Below are positions 23,383 to 31,772 of a stretch of 64,000 nucleotides of DNA, piece after piece. Within the stretch, counting starts at the first letter, position 1. The number at the start of each line of letters is the position of its first letter. Both the position numbers and the translations under genes were made by a program. The DNA is from DAHUYF01 sp035623985 (lineage in GTDB: Bacteria; Pseudomonadota; Alphaproteobacteria; ATCC43930; CGMCC-115725), in NCBI GenBank assembly GCA_035623985.1, contig DASPSJ010000059.1, forward strand, positions 1-64,000, written 5' to 3'. Below the pieces are notes generated by a model. It was not told the DNA's origin and searched no databases. It was given only the letters and a program-made list of their open reading frames with translations.

Positions 23383-24411
23383 GTGAAGCTGCCGCCCGCC
23401 CGTCTCGCCGCCTTTCTCGCCAAGCCCGACGCCGCGATCCGCGCCGCGCTGTTCTACGGCGCCGACGCCGGGCTGGTGCGCGAGCGCGCCGACCGCCTGG
23501 CGCGGGCGGTCGCCGGCGATCTCAAGGACGCCTTCCGCGTCAGCGATCTCGCCGCCGCCGCGCTCGCCACCGATCCGGCGCGGCTTCACGACGAGGCGGC
23601 GGCGCTGTCGCTCACCGGCGGGCGGCGGCTGCTGCGCGTGCGCGAGGCGGGCGACGGCGTCGGCGCGCTGTTCGAGCGCTTTCTCGCCGACCCGCCGCCG
23701 GGCGACAGCGTCACCGTGGTCGAGGCCGGCGAGCTTGCCCAGCGCTCGAGCCTGCGCCGCGCCTTCGAGAGCGCCGGCAACGCCGCCGCCATCGCCTGCT
23801 ACAGCGACGACCGCCGCGCGCTCGAGGAGTTGGCGCGCGAGGTGCTGGGCGCGCGCGGCATCGCGGTTGCCGGCGAGGCGCTGGCCTATCTCGCCGAGCA
23901 TCTCGGCGGCGACCGGATGCTGAGCCGGCGCGAGCTGGAGAAGCTCGCGCTGTTCGTCGGCGACAACGGCAAGGTCGGCCTCGCCGAAGCCGGCGCCGTG
24001 GTCGGCGACAGCGCGCCGCTCGGCGTCGAGGACGTCGTCTTCGCCGCCGCCGAGGGCGACGCGCCGGCGCTCGAACGCGCGCTCGAACGCGCCTTTCAGG
24101 AAGGCGAGATGCCGGTCTCGCTGCTGCGCGCGCTGATGCGGCATTTCCAGCGCCTGCATCTCGCCCAGGCGCGGCTCGCCGCCGGCATGAGCGAGGAGGA
24201 GACGCTGAAGAGCCTGCGCCCGCCGCTGTTCTTCAAGCAGCAGGACCGCTTCCGCCGCCAGCTCCGCCTCTGGCCCGAGCGGCGCGCGCGCCAGGTGCTG
24301 GAGCTGCTGGTCGAGGCCGAGCTCAACGCCAAGCGCACCGGCCTGCCGCCGGAGGCGGTGTGCCGCGACGCGCTGCTGCGCATCGCCCGCGGCGCCGCGG
24401 CCCGGCGATAG
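23383..24411 (+). CDS. holA: DNA polymerase III subunit delta
   Basis: A 342-residue clamp-loader delta subunit that opens the beta clamp. It has the N-terminal ATPase-like fold with AALFYGADAGLVRERADRLA, the DDRRALEELAREVL segment, GGDRMLSRRELEKLALFVGD, and a C-terminal helical collar. GTG start at 23383, preceded by a weak site, fits the family length. It follows lptE by five bases as in related genomes. Confidence 0.95.
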   Translation: MKLPPARLAAFLAKPDAAIRAALFYGADAGLVRERADRLARAVAGDLKDAFRVSDLAAAALATDPARLHDEAAALSLTGGRRLLRVREAGDGVGALFERFLADPPPGDSVTVVEAGELAQRSSLRRAFESAGNAAAIACYSDDRRALEELAREVLGARGIAVAGEALAYLAEHLGGDRMLSRRELEKLALFVGDNGKVGLAEAGAVVGDSAPLGVEDVVFAAAEGDAPALERALERAFQEGEMPVSLLRALMRHFQRLHLAQARLAAGMSEEETLKSLRPPLFFKQQDRFRRQLRLWPERRARQVLELLVEAELNAKRTGLPPEAVCRDALLRIARGAAARR

Positions 24412-24419
24412 AACGCGCG

Positions 24420-24773
24420 ATGGCACGGCGCGGTCTCGCGCCTCTTCGCCGCATCTGCCTCGACCTTCCCGAGGCGGAAGAGCGCGAGACCTGGGAGGAG
24501 AAGACCTTTCGCGTGCGCGACAAGATCTTCGCCATGCACATCGCCGATGACGGCGACGGCCGGCCGGCGCTGTGGTGCAAGGCGCCGCCGGGCAACCAGA
24601 CGCACCTCGTCGAGGCCGATCCCGCTCGCTTCTTCGTGCCGCCTTACGTCGGCCCCAAGGGCTGGATCGGCATGTGGCTCGACCGCGGCGTCGACTGGCG
24701 CGAGGTGGCGGTGGTGGTGAAGCGCAGCTATCGCCTCACCGCGCCGAAACGGCTGGCGGCGCGGGTGGCTTAA
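24420..24773 (+). CDS. MmcQ/YjbR family DNA-binding-fold protein
   Basis: A 117-residue protein of the MmcQ/YjbR family, an alpha/beta double-wing fold suggested to bind DNA. Recognisable parts are CLDLPEAEERETWEEKTFRV, then KIFAMHIADDG, the WCKAPPG turn, RFFVPPYVGPKGWIGMWLD and WREVAVVVKRSYRLTAPKRL. The ATG at 24420, after a short gap from holA, gives the family's normal length. Its stop overlaps the end of the convergent amidohydrolase gene by four bases. Confidence 0.88.
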   Translation: MARRGLAPLRRICLDLPEAEERETWEEKTFRVRDKIFAMHIADDGDGRPALWCKAPPGNQTHLVEADPARFFVPPYVGPKGWIGMWLDRGVDWREVAVVVKRSYRLTAPKRLAARVA

Positions 24774-25636
24774 AGCGGGAAGCCATAGAGCGCCGCCGGA
24801 TTCTCCACCAGGATCTTGCGGCGCAGCGACGGCGCCGGCGCCCAGTCGCCGAGCAGATCGAGCAATTCGCCGTCATCGGGCATGGTGCCGGCGAAATTGG
24901 GATGCGGCCAGTCGGTGCCCCAGACGCAACGCTCGGCGGCATCGGCGATGAGCGCGCGCGCCAGCGCTCCGACATCGGCGAAGGGATAGCCCGCGCTCGA
25001 GCTGCGATAGCCGCAGAGCTTGACCCAGCCGCGGCCGCCGTCGATCAGCCGGCGCAGCGCGCCCACCGCGGGATGATCGACGCCCCAGGCGGTCATGATC
25101 TGGCCCATGTGATCGATGACCACCGGCAGCGGCAGCGCCGCCAGCAGCGGCGCAAGCTCGGGAAGCTGCGCGCCTTCGACATAGACCTGGAGGTGCCAGC
25201 CCAAAGGCGCGATGCGCCGCGCCACGGTGCCGAGCGCGTCGCGCGACGGCCCGCCGACATTGAAGAGATTGAAGCGCACGCCGCGCACGCCCAAGGCGTC
25301 CATGCGTTTGAGCTCGGCCTCGCCGGTGTTTTCATCCACCACCGCGACCATGCGGCAGCGCTCGCGCCCGAGCAACGCCATGCTGTCGAGCGAGCAGCGG
25401 TTGTCGGTGCCGTAGACGCTGGGATGGACGATGACCATGCGCTCGATGCCGAGCGCGGCGATCATCGCCTCGTATTGCGGGACGAGGGCCTCGGGCGGCG
25501 TATAGCCGCGCTTTTGCGCATAGGGATAGCGCGCATCGGGGCCGAAGATGTGGAAATGGCAATCGACGGATTGCGCCGGCGCCTTTTCCCTCGGCGCCTT
25601 CACGCTGCGCCGCGCCGGCCGGCAGAGAGCGGTCAT
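24770..25636 (-). CDS. amidohydrolase-2 family (LigI-like) metal-dependent hydrolase
   Basis: A 288-residue TIM-barrel hydrolase of the amidohydrolase_2 group. The N-terminal metal motif is DCHFHIFG, the histidine after strand six lies in VVIDHMGQI, and the catalytic aspartate is in WGTDWPHPNF near the C-terminus. The closest described type is 2-pyrone-4,6-dicarboxylate lactonase (LigI), which opens a lactone in lignin-monomer degradation. Other ring-opening or decarboxylating roles are possible. No further aromatic-degradation genes lie nearby, so its pathway is unknown. Confidence 0.85.
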   Translation of the reverse strand: MTALCRPARRSVKAPREKAPAQSVDCHFHIFGPDARYPYAQKRGYTPPEALVPQYEAMIAALGIERMVIVHPSVYGTDNRCSLDSMALLGRERCRMVAVVDENTGEAELKRMDALGVRGVRFNLFNVGGPSRDALGTVARRIAPLGWHLQVYVEGAQLPELAPLLAALPLPVVIDHMGQIMTAWGVDHPAVGALRRLIDGGRGWVKLCGYRSSSAGYPFADVGALARALIADAAERCVWGTDWPHPNFAGTMPDDGELLDLLGDWAPAPSLRRKILVENPAALYGFPL

Positions 25637-25714
25637 GAGTCCTCCCGGTTCTTTTGCCTCATTCTGGCGCGGCCCGGCCGAGATGGCAAAAGAAGCGACG
25701 CCGCCAATCCGCGA

Positions 25715-26227
25715 TCAGGCAATCATGGTCGGGATAACGAGGAACAGGTCGGTATCGCCCGTATCCTGTCCGGCGGCCGTCAGCAGCGCGTGCGCCTGGC
25801 CGCGGTGATGGGTTTGATGATTGAAGAAATGCGCGACGAGAAGACGCTTCGAGGCGCGCACCTCGCGTTGGGCGGCGCCGCTGAACCAGAGCAGATCCTC
25901 GCTCAACCAGGCGTCGTCGATCCTTTGGGCCCAGCGCGAAATATCGTCATCGGCCTTGTTGCGCGCCGCGCAGAGCGCGGCGAAATCCGCGATGAACTGC
26001 GCGCTCTGCCGGATCGGCGTCGCCGGCCGCGGCCAGTTGTCGAAGCGGCTCATCCACATGCAGTCGCCCCAGAGCAGGTGAGCCAGCGTGCCGTGAATCG
26101 ATGTCCAGAAGGCGCCACGCGGCGCGCGCCGCTCCGCATCCGAAAGGCGCTGGGCGGCGGCGTAGAGGCGCCGGTTCATCTCGGCGTTGTAGGCCGCCAT
26201 GGTGCGGACGTAAGCGGAGGTGATCAT
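25715..26227 (-). CDS. DinB family protein
   Basis: A 170-residue four-helix-bundle protein of the DinB superfamily. The three metal-binding histidines are visible: the first in HGTLAHLLWGDCMW and two in FFNHQTHHRGQ near residue 135. DinB proteins are metal-dependent hydrolase- or transferase-like proteins, often thiol-linked; roles in bacteria are mostly unknown. The start at 26227 (MITSAYVRTMAAYN) gives the usual N-terminus; a longer frame upstream lacks similarity. Confidence 0.88.
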   Translation of the reverse strand: MITSAYVRTMAAYNAEMNRRLYAAAQRLSDAERRAPRGAFWTSIHGTLAHLLWGDCMWMSRFDNWPRPATPIRQSAQFIADFAALCAARNKADDDISRWAQRIDDAWLSEDLLWFSGAAQREVRASKRLLVAHFFNHQTHHRGQAHALLTAAGQDTGDTDLFLVIPTMIA

Positions 26228-26361
26228 CGGCGATACCTTGCCGGCCGATCCTAATCCCAGCCGGGCCAGTGTACTCGCGTTGTACCACATCCGCTGGTGA
26301 GGTGTGAGCGCGGCATTTTTTGGTTGTTCTGCGCCATATTGGCTCAACCGACGCAAGATGC

Positions 26362-26389
26362 AAAAAGGTTGGGCCGCCCGCAGGCGGCC
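26362..26389 (-). terminator. intrinsic terminator after the GNAT/DUF1778 operon
   Basis: On the minus strand GGCCGCC and GGCGGCC (26372-26378 with 26383-26389) pair around a four-base loop and are followed, after CCAACC, by five T residues (26362-26366). It lies 57 bases after the toxin stop codon in the transcribed direction. Confidence 0.65.
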
Positions 26390-26445
26390 GTTGATCTTGT
26401 GTCCTATCCACCGAAGCGGAAAGACTTGTTGACGGAGGGACCGCG

Positions 26446-26958
26446 CTACAGCCCGAGCTTTTCGAAGGTTTCGAGCGGAAGGAAAAGACGGTGCGGCCTG
26501 CCGGCAAAGACGCGGAAGCCGTAACGTTCATGGAACGCCTGCGCGCGCGTGTTCTTGGCATCGACGACGACCGCATGCACGGCCATTGTCGCGCTTGCCC
26601 GAAGGACGCGGCGGATCGCATCGAGCAGCAGCATCTCGCCGAGTCCGCGTCCCTGCTGTCGGCGATCGACGGCGAGGCGGCCGAGCATCGCGGCCGGCAC
26701 CGGATAATGCGGCGGACGCTTCGCCGCGGCCGGCGGCAATTCATCTCGCTGGAAGCTCGCGGCGCTCAGACTATAATGGCCGGCAATCCTCCCCGTCGGC
26801 TCGCCGACGACGGCGATGAATACTTGCGCCACGCGCCGCCGCATGTCCTGCGAGGCCTGCCGCTGAAGGTAAGCGTCGAGAGCCGGTTCCCCGCAGGAGA
26901 AGGCGGCACGATCGTGCTGCGGACCGAGCGGCTCGATGACGAGAGAAGGCTCATCCAC
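26446..26958 (-). CDS. GNAT-family acetyltransferase, probable toxin (TacT/AtaT type)
   Basis: A 170-residue GNAT acetyltransferase. Acetyl-CoA binding motif A is LAVDRRQQGRGLGEMLL (Q/R-x-x-G-x-G), with the C-terminal YGFRVFAGRPHRLFLPL typical of the toxin subgroup. The N-terminus EPLGPQHDRAAFSCGEPALD is diagnostic of TacT/AtaT/KacT toxins, which block translation by acetylating aminoacyl-tRNA. Its start overlaps the end of the upstream DUF1778 antitoxin gene by eight bases, the standard arrangement. A terminator follows. Confidence 0.88.
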   Translation of the reverse strand: MDEPSLVIEPLGPQHDRAAFSCGEPALDAYLQRQASQDMRRRVAQVFIAVVGEPTGRIAGHYSLSAASFQRDELPPAAAKRPPHYPVPAAMLGRLAVDRRQQGRGLGEMLLLDAIRRVLRASATMAVHAVVVDAKNTRAQAFHERYGFRVFAGRPHRLFLPLETFEKLGL

Positions 26959-27250
26959 CCATGCGCTCGCGATAACGGCGGGCCGCCTTCCTCAGCCTCG
27001 CGTTCGGCTTCGGCGGGTTGACCAGCGCGTCGTGGAACGCGTCCCAATCCCTTGCGGACAAAGTGACCTTCTCATGCGAGTCGATGACGCGCTCCGCCGC
27101 CGCGACCGCATTCGCCAGCACAAAATCGCTCATGCTGGTTTCCTCATAGGCCGCCGCCCGCTCCAGCTTGCGCTTCGTCTTGGCGTCGAGGCGCAGATGC
27201 ATGCGATCGCGTTTTGCTCCGGTGACCCGGCTCATCCGCAGCTTCCCCAT
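26951..27250 (-). CDS. DUF1778 ribbon-helix-helix antitoxin (TacA type)
   Basis: A 99-residue (or 94 if starting at 27235) antitoxin. The ribbon-helix-helix part has DRMHLRLDAKTKRKLERAAAYEETSMSDFV in two pieces, and the C-terminal DUF1778 tail has VTLSARDWDAFHDALVNPP, which wraps the partner acetyltransferase. The family binds its own promoter with the toxin. Two starts, MGKL at 27250 and MSRV at 27235, are both possible. An inverted repeat at 27269-27289 just upstream is the likely operator. Confidence 0.88.
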   Translation of the reverse strand: MGKLRMSRVTGAKRDRMHLRLDAKTKRKLERAAAYEETSMSDFVLANAVAAAERVIDSHEKVTLSARDWDAFHDALVNPPKPNARLRKAARRYRERMGG

Positions 27251-27268
27251 CGTCCGTAGCGCCGGAAA

Positions 27269-27289
27269 TGCACGCCATCCAGGCGTACA
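27269..27289. promoter_or_regulatory. candidate operator of the toxin-antitoxin operon
   Basis: TGCACGCC and GGCGTACA form an inverted repeat (seven of eight pairs) around ATCCA, 19 bases upstream of the antitoxin start at 27250. Ribbon-helix-helix antitoxins of this type autoregulate through such palindromes, so this is the natural binding site. No promoter hexamers could be assigned with confidence. Confidence 0.55.
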
Positions 27290-27328
27290 CTTCAAGGACC
27301 GTCGGATTTTCCGGGAGCGTCGGCGCGC

Positions 27329-28228
27329 TCAGGCGCGCGGCTGCGACGGCAGGCTGTTGAGACGGCGGAGCACGTCGTCGAGCTGCTCGAGGGTGCGGTA
27401 ATGCACGCTGAGGATGCCGCCTTGGCCGTTGAACACGATCTGCACCTTGAGCCCCAAAAGCTGCGTCAGCTCGCGCTCGAGCACGGCGGTGTCGGTGTCG
27501 CGCGGGCCGGCGAGGCTCGCGGGCTGGTCGAGCCGGTCCTTGTCCTTGTGCCGCGCCTGCGCCAGCCGCTCGACCTGGCGCACGCTCATCCCGCTCTTGA
27601 CCACCTGGCGCGCCAGCGACGCGGCGTTCTCCAGGCCGATCAGCGCGCGCGCATGGCCGGCGGTGAGCCTGCCGTCGCGCATGAGCTCCTGCACCTCCTC
27701 GGGCAGCGCCAGCAGGCGCAGCATGTTGGCGATGTGGCTGCGGCTCTTGCCGACGGCGCGGGCGAGGTCTTCCTGCGTGTGGCGGAACTCGTCGAGAAGG
27801 CGGCGATAGCCCTCGGCCTCCTCGAGCGGGTTGAGATCCTGGCGCTGGACGTTCTCCACCAGCGCGATCTCAAGCGCCTCGCGATCGGCAATCTCGCGCA
27901 GCAGCACCGGCACCTCGTGGAGCTGCGCCGTCTGCGCCGCGCGCCAGCGCCGCTCGCCGGCGACGATCTCGTAATGGCCTTCCTGTTCGGGATGCCGGCG
28001 CACCAGCAGCGGCTGCAAGATGCCTTGGGCGCGGATCGAGTCCACCAGCGCCTGCTGGCTTTCGGCGTCGAAATTGCGCCGCGGCTGATAGCGCCCGGGA
28101 TGCAGCAGCTCCACCGCGACGCTGCGCGGGCCGTGCGGCGCTTCCGCCACCGCCCCCTCGCCCTCTTCCTCGCCCAAGAGCGCGCTAAGCCCGCGGCCGA
28201 GAGCGCTGCGGCGCGGGTCTTCGCTCAT
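27329..28228 (-). CDS. parB: chromosome-partitioning protein ParB
   Basis: A 299-residue ParB. The N-terminus has LGRGLSALLGE, the CTP-binding domain has the box II VAGERRWRAAQ, the helix-turn-helix region contains TQEDLARAVGKSRSHIANMLRLLALP and the C-terminus a dimerisation helix. ParB loads onto parS, slides as a CTP clamp and organises the origin region. Two parS sequences lie within 4 kb at 29609 and 31730. Its start overlaps the parA stop by four bases. Confidence 0.97.
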   Translation of the reverse strand: MSEDPRRSALGRGLSALLGEEEGEGAVAEAPHGPRSVAVELLHPGRYQPRRNFDAESQQALVDSIRAQGILQPLLVRRHPEQEGHYEIVAGERRWRAAQTAQLHEVPVLLREIADREALEIALVENVQRQDLNPLEEAEGYRRLLDEFRHTQEDLARAVGKSRSHIANMLRLLALPEEVQELMRDGRLTAGHARALIGLENAASLARQVVKSGMSVRQVERLAQARHKDKDRLDQPASLAGPRDTDTAVLERELTQLLGLKVQIVFNGQGGILSVHYRTLEQLDDVLRRLNSLPSQPRA

Positions 28229-29064
28229 GCGGCGCTGAGCCGGACCCGCTCGCGCCGCAGCACCTCGCCGGCAAGATGCAGATAAGCCTGCGAGCCCGGG
28301 CAGCGGAGATCGTAGAGCAGGACCGGCTTGCCATGGGACGGCGCCTCGGAGATGCGGACATTGCGCGGGATGACGGTTTCGTAGACCTTGTCGCCGAAAT
28401 GCCCGCGGACGTCGGCGGCGACCATATCGCTCAAATTGTTGCGTTTATCGAACATGGTCAATACTACACCTTGTATTTCCAAGGTCGGATTCAAGTGTCG
28501 CTTGACGCGCTCGATGGTGCGGATCAGATGGCTCAGCCCTTCGAGCGCATAGAATTCGCATTGCAGCGGTACTAGCACAGCTTGTGCCGCCACCAGCGCG
28601 TTGAGCGTTAGCAGGCCGAGCGAGGGCGGGCAGTCGATCAGCACATAATCATAAGGCAGCGCGGCGCCGGCCAGCGCTTGGCGCAGCCGGTACTCGCGCT
28701 GCTCGGCACCCACCAGCTCGATCTCCGCCCCGGAAAGGTCGACCGAGGCGGGAACGACGGAAAGCCGGGGCACCTTCGTCGGCACGGTGGCCGCGCCGAC
28801 CGGCTGCTCGCCGATCAGCACCTGATAAGACGTGACCGAGCGGGATTGGCGCGGGATGCCAAGGCCGGTGCTGGCATTGCCTTGGGGGTCGAGATCCAGC
28901 AACAGCACTTTCTTGTCCACCGCCGCCAAGGCGGTCGCCAGATTGATCGCGGTGGTGGTCTTGCCGACCCCACCCTTCTGATTGGCAATAGCGATGATGC
29001 GAGGCAAAGGCACGGCGTCAGGAGCGAGAGGATCGAGCGGTGCCGGCGCGAGGGTCACGGGCAA
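28225..29064 (-). CDS. parA: chromosome-partitioning ATPase ParA
   Basis: A 279-residue Walker-type ATPase. The deviant Walker A motif is KGGVGKTTT (residues 30-38), with LLDLDPQGNAST (motif A') and the DYVLIDCPPSLG (Walker B). It positions ParB-parS complexes by binding DNA non-specifically in its ATP form. The start appears to be a TTG at 29062-29064; GTG at 29056-29058 is an alternative. Either way its 5' end overlaps rsmG, the common organisation in alphaproteobacteria. Confidence 0.96.
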   Translation of the reverse strand: MPVTLAPAPLDPLAPDAVPLPRIIAIANQKGGVGKTTTAINLATALAAVDKKVLLLDLDPQGNASTGLGIPRQSRSVTSYQVLIGEQPVGAATVPTKVPRLSVVPASVDLSGAEIELVGAEQREYRLRQALAGAALPYDYVLIDCPPSLGLLTLNALVAAQAVLVPLQCEFYALEGLSHLIRTIERVKRHLNPTLEIQGVVLTMFDKRNNLSDMVAADVRGHFGDKVYETVIPRNVRISEAPSHGKPVLLYDLRCPGSQAYLHLAGEVLRRERVRLSAA

Positions 29065-29680
29065 TGGCCTCCAGGCGCAAGATGCAGCCGGACGGGTCGG
29101 TCAGGCTGGGCTGGCGGTTTTCGCGGATATGCCATGTTTTGGCCGCTTCGGTCAATTCTTCCTCGATCTTTCGCCCTTTGAGGAAGAGGCAGATGGTGTG
29201 CGGCCCCAGGAATCGCTCGGAAATCGCCAGCAGCTCCGGCAAAGGGGCGAGCGCGCGGGCCGTGACGACATCGGCGGCAAAACCGGGAACGCGGTCGATT
29301 CGCTGGGCATGAAGGACGGCCGGCGCTCCGGTGATCCGCAGCGCCTCGCGCAAAAAGGCGGCCTTGCGCCCATCGGACTCGATCAGATGGACCTCCGGGA
29401 CCCCCATGATGGCCAGAACCAGCCCCGGCAATCCTGCGCCGCTGCCGAGATCCACCAGCTTGCGCGCCTCACGCGGGATCAGCGGAAAGAGCTGGGCGGA
29501 ATCGAGAATGTGGCGGCGCCAGACATCGCCCAGCGTGTCGCGCCCGACAAGGTTAATGCGGCGCGTCCAGGAATTAAGCAATTCTACATACTTGGCTAAT
29601 CGGTCTAGTGTTTCACGTGAAACGCCGGTGAGCTTGGCGAAACCCGCTATCCCCAAGGGCGCCCGGCTGGGTCCGGCCAT
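29018..29680 (-). CDS. rsmG: 16S rRNA (guanine-527-N7) methyltransferase RsmG
   Basis: A 220-residue SAM-dependent methyltransferase that makes m7G527 in 16S rRNA. The SAM loop is LVDLGSGAGLPG with IESDGRKAAFLRE after it, and VVTARALAPLPELLA is the family's conserved catalytic stretch. Length is standard. Its 3' end overlaps parA. A parS site lies inside the gene at 29609-29624, near the 5' end. Confidence 0.96.
   Translation of the reverse strand: MAGPSRAPLGIAGFAKLTGVSRETLDRLAKYVELLNSWTRRINLVGRDTLGDVWRRHILDSAQLFPLIPREARKLVDLGSGAGLPGLVLAIMGVPEVHLIESDGRKAAFLREALRITGAPAVLHAQRIDRVPGFAADVVTARALAPLPELLAISERFLGPHTICLFLKGRKIEEELTEAAKTWHIRENRQPSLTDPSGCILRLEAIARDPRAGTARSSRS
29609..29624. promoter_or_regulatory. 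parS site inside rsmG
   Basis: TGTTTCACGTGAAACG matches the ParB-binding consensus TGTTTCACGTGAAACA at 15 of 16 positions; only the outermost base differs. It lies in the rsmG coding sequence, about 1.4 kb upstream of the parB start. parS sites commonly cluster near the origin. Confidence 0.9.
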
Positions 29681-29693
29681 GAGCTAGCAATCC

Positions 29694-29765
29694 CCCCACC
29701 TCACCCTGCCGCTCCGCGGGTCCCTCTCCGCCCCTGGGGGCGGAGAGGGCTGGGGTGAGGTGGGG
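29694..29765. repeat. nested palindromic element between rsmG and mnmG
   Basis: Outer arms CCCCACCTCACCC (29694-29706) and GGGTGAGGTGGGG (29753-29765) are perfectly complementary, and inside them CCCTCTCCGCCCC (29722-29734) pairs perfectly with GGGGCGGAGAGGG (29737-29749 region). It fills most of the gap between the mnmG stop and the rsmG start. Such CACCTCACCC palindromes are common intergenic repeats in alphaproteobacteria and could also terminate mnmG transcripts. Confidence 0.75.
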
Positions 29766-29796
29766 AATTGACGGCAGCGGGCATTATCGTTCCAGC

Positions 29797-31659
29797 CTAA
29801 ACTTCCGCCGCCACCGGCTGCCGGCGGACGAAGCGCAGCAGCGCCACCAGCGCCGCCGGCGTGACGCCGGACACCCGCGCGGCGGCGCCCAGGGTCTCGG
29901 GCTGGGCACTGCGCAGCTTGGCGCGGACCTCGCTGGAGAGGCTGCCCATGGCATCATAATCGAGGTCGCGCGGCAGGCGCAGCGCCTCGTCACGGCGAAA
30001 GGCGCGGATATCCGCCTCTTGCCGCTCGATATAGCCGGCATAGCGCGCGTCGATCTCGAGCTGCTCGGCCACTTCCGCCGGGATTACCGCCAGTTCCGGC
30101 CAAAGCCGCGCCAGCGCCGCCATCTCCATGCCGGGATAGCCCAACAGCTCGGCGGCGCTGCGGGCGATGCCGTCGGCGTTCACCGCAAAGCCGCGGGCGC
30201 GAAGCGCCGAGGGAGTCATGGAGAGGCGATGCAGCAAGTCCCTCCCCTGGTCGAGCGCCTGGCGCTTGCGCGCGAAGGCCGCCGCCCGCTCCCGCCCGAC
30301 GCAACCCAGCCGCTCGCCCAGCGCGGTCAGCCGCTGATCGGCATTGTCGGCGCGCAGCACCAGCCGGTACTCGGCGCGCGAGGTGAACATCCGATAGGGC
30401 TCGGTCGTTCCGCGAGTGACGAGATCGTCGATCAGCACGCCGATATAAGAGCTGGCGCGGTCGAGCACGAAAGCCTCGCTGCCCCCCGCCGAAAGCGCGG
30501 CGTTGAGACCTGCCACCACTCCCTGGGCCGCCGCCTCCTCATAGCCGGTGGTGCCGTTGATCTGCCCGGCCAGGAACAGCCCCGCCACGCGGCGCGTCTC
30601 CAGGCTCGGCCGAAGCTCGCGCGGATCGATGTAATCATATTCGATGGCGTAGCCCGGCCGGAGCATCGCCGCCCGCTCGAGCCCGGGAATGGTCTTGAGC
30701 AGCGCCGCCTGCACTTCGCGCGGCAGCGAAGTGGAGATGCCGTTGGGGTAGATCGTGTCGTCCTCGAGGCCCTCGGGCTCGAGAAAGATCTGGTGGCGCT
30801 CGCGCCCGGCGAACCGCACCACCTTGTCCTCGATCGAGGGGCAATAGCGCGGCCCGACGCCTTCGATCTGGCCGGAATAGATCGGCGAGAGATGCAGGCT
30901 GGCGCGGATCGCCGCATGAGTCTCGGGCGTGGTCGCCGTGATATGGCAAGGACGCTGCGGCGTGGTGATGCGCTCGGTCAAGAAAGAGAACGGCACCGGC
31001 GGCTCGTCGCCCGGCTGCGCCTCGAGCCCTTGCCAATCGATGGTCCTGCCGTCAAGCCGCGGCGGCGTCCCCGTCTTGAGCCGGCCGAGCGCGAAGCCGG
31101 CGCGGGCGAGCGTGGCGGAGAGGCCAAGCGACGGCGCCTCGCCGACCCGGCCCGCCGGGGTCGTTTCGCTGCCGATATGAATGAGCCCTCGCAGGAAGGT
31201 GCCGGTGGTGAGCACCACCCGCCCGGCCGCGATCGTTTCGCCTGCGGAAGTAACCACGCCCGCCACGGCACCGCCGGCATCGAGCAGCAAATCCTCGGCG
31301 GCGGCGGCGCGGATGACGAGATTGGGCTGCGCCGCGAGCAGCGCCTGCACGGCCCGGCGATAGAGCGTGCGGTCGGCCTGCGCCCGCGGCCCGCGCACCG
31401 CCGGACCCTTGCTGCGGTTGAGCAGGCGGAATTGGATGCCCGCGCGGTCGATGGCGCGGCCCATGATGCCATCGAGCGCATCGATCTCGCGCACCAGATG
31501 CCCTTTTGCCAGGCCGCCAATGGCGGGATTGCAGGACATCTCGCCGATGGTGGCAAGCCTGTGGGTCAGCAGCAGGGTGCGGGCGCCGAGCCGAGCCGCC
31601 GCCGCCGCCGCTTCGCAACCGGCGTGTCCGCCGCCAATGACGATGACGTCGAAGGCCAT
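29797..31659 (-). CDS. mnmG: tRNA U34 carboxymethylaminomethyl-modifying enzyme MnmG (GidA)
   Basis: A 620-residue FAD enzyme that, with MnmE, installs the 5-carboxymethylaminomethyl group at uridine 34 of certain tRNAs. The FAD motif is DVIVIGGGHAGCEAA, and GTTGYEEAAAQGVVAGLNAA is the second family signature. The start at 31659 (MAFDVIV) is fixed by this motif; an upstream frame of 12 residues precedes it and is not conserved. MnmE is encoded 1.6 kb away on the same strand. The divergent promoter region upstream carries a parS site. Confidence 0.97.
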   Translation of the reverse strand: MAFDVIVIGGGHAGCEAAAAAARLGARTLLLTHRLATIGEMSCNPAIGGLAKGHLVREIDALDGIMGRAIDRAGIQFRLLNRSKGPAVRGPRAQADRTLYRRAVQALLAAQPNLVIRAAAAEDLLLDAGGAVAGVVTSAGETIAAGRVVLTTGTFLRGLIHIGSETTPAGRVGEAPSLGLSATLARAGFALGRLKTGTPPRLDGRTIDWQGLEAQPGDEPPVPFSFLTERITTPQRPCHITATTPETHAAIRASLHLSPIYSGQIEGVGPRYCPSIEDKVVRFAGRERHQIFLEPEGLEDDTIYPNGISTSLPREVQAALLKTIPGLERAAMLRPGYAIEYDYIDPRELRPSLETRRVAGLFLAGQINGTTGYEEAAAQGVVAGLNAALSAGGSEAFVLDRASSYIGVLIDDLVTRGTTEPYRMFTSRAEYRLVLRADNADQRLTALGERLGCVGRERAAAFARKRQALDQGRDLLHRLSMTPSALRARGFAVNADGIARSAAELLGYPGMEMAALARLWPELAVIPAEVAEQLEIDARYAGYIERQEADIRAFRRDEALRLPRDLDYDAMGSLSSEVRAKLRSAQPETLGAAARVSGVTPAALVALLRFVRRQPVAAEV

Positions 31660-31710
31660 GGCGCCTCTTATAAGTGTCCATGGCTTCCGCCGCAAGCCGG
31701 GCAGGTCGAG

Positions 31711-31772
31711 TTATCCCAAGGGATGTGGATGTTTCACGTGAAACATTCTCCTGTATTTAGTGGATTGTGGAT
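31711..31772. other. DnaA-box-like cores beside parS
   Basis: Two exact ATCCACA cores (on the minus strand at 31724-31730 and 31766-31772), the seven 3' bases of the TTATCCACA DnaA box, flank the parS site, and TTATCCCAA lies at 31711-31719. None is a full nine-base match. The 174-bp gap between mnmG and the MFS gene is thus a candidate DnaA/ParB regulatory or origin-associated site. Confidence 0.4.
31730..31745. promoter_or_regulatory. parS site, perfect match
   Basis: TGTTTCACGTGAAACA is an exact copy of the ParB-binding parS consensus. It lies in the intergenic region between divergent mnmG and the MFS transporter, 71 bases upstream of the mnmG start. With the copy at 29609, it marks this region as the centromere-like part of the chromosome. 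Confidence 0.95.

Noticed and set aside
26297..26524. 75-residue frame before the GNAT gene
   Set aside because: No ribosome site or motif, and it overlaps the terminator and the opposite-strand toxin gene.
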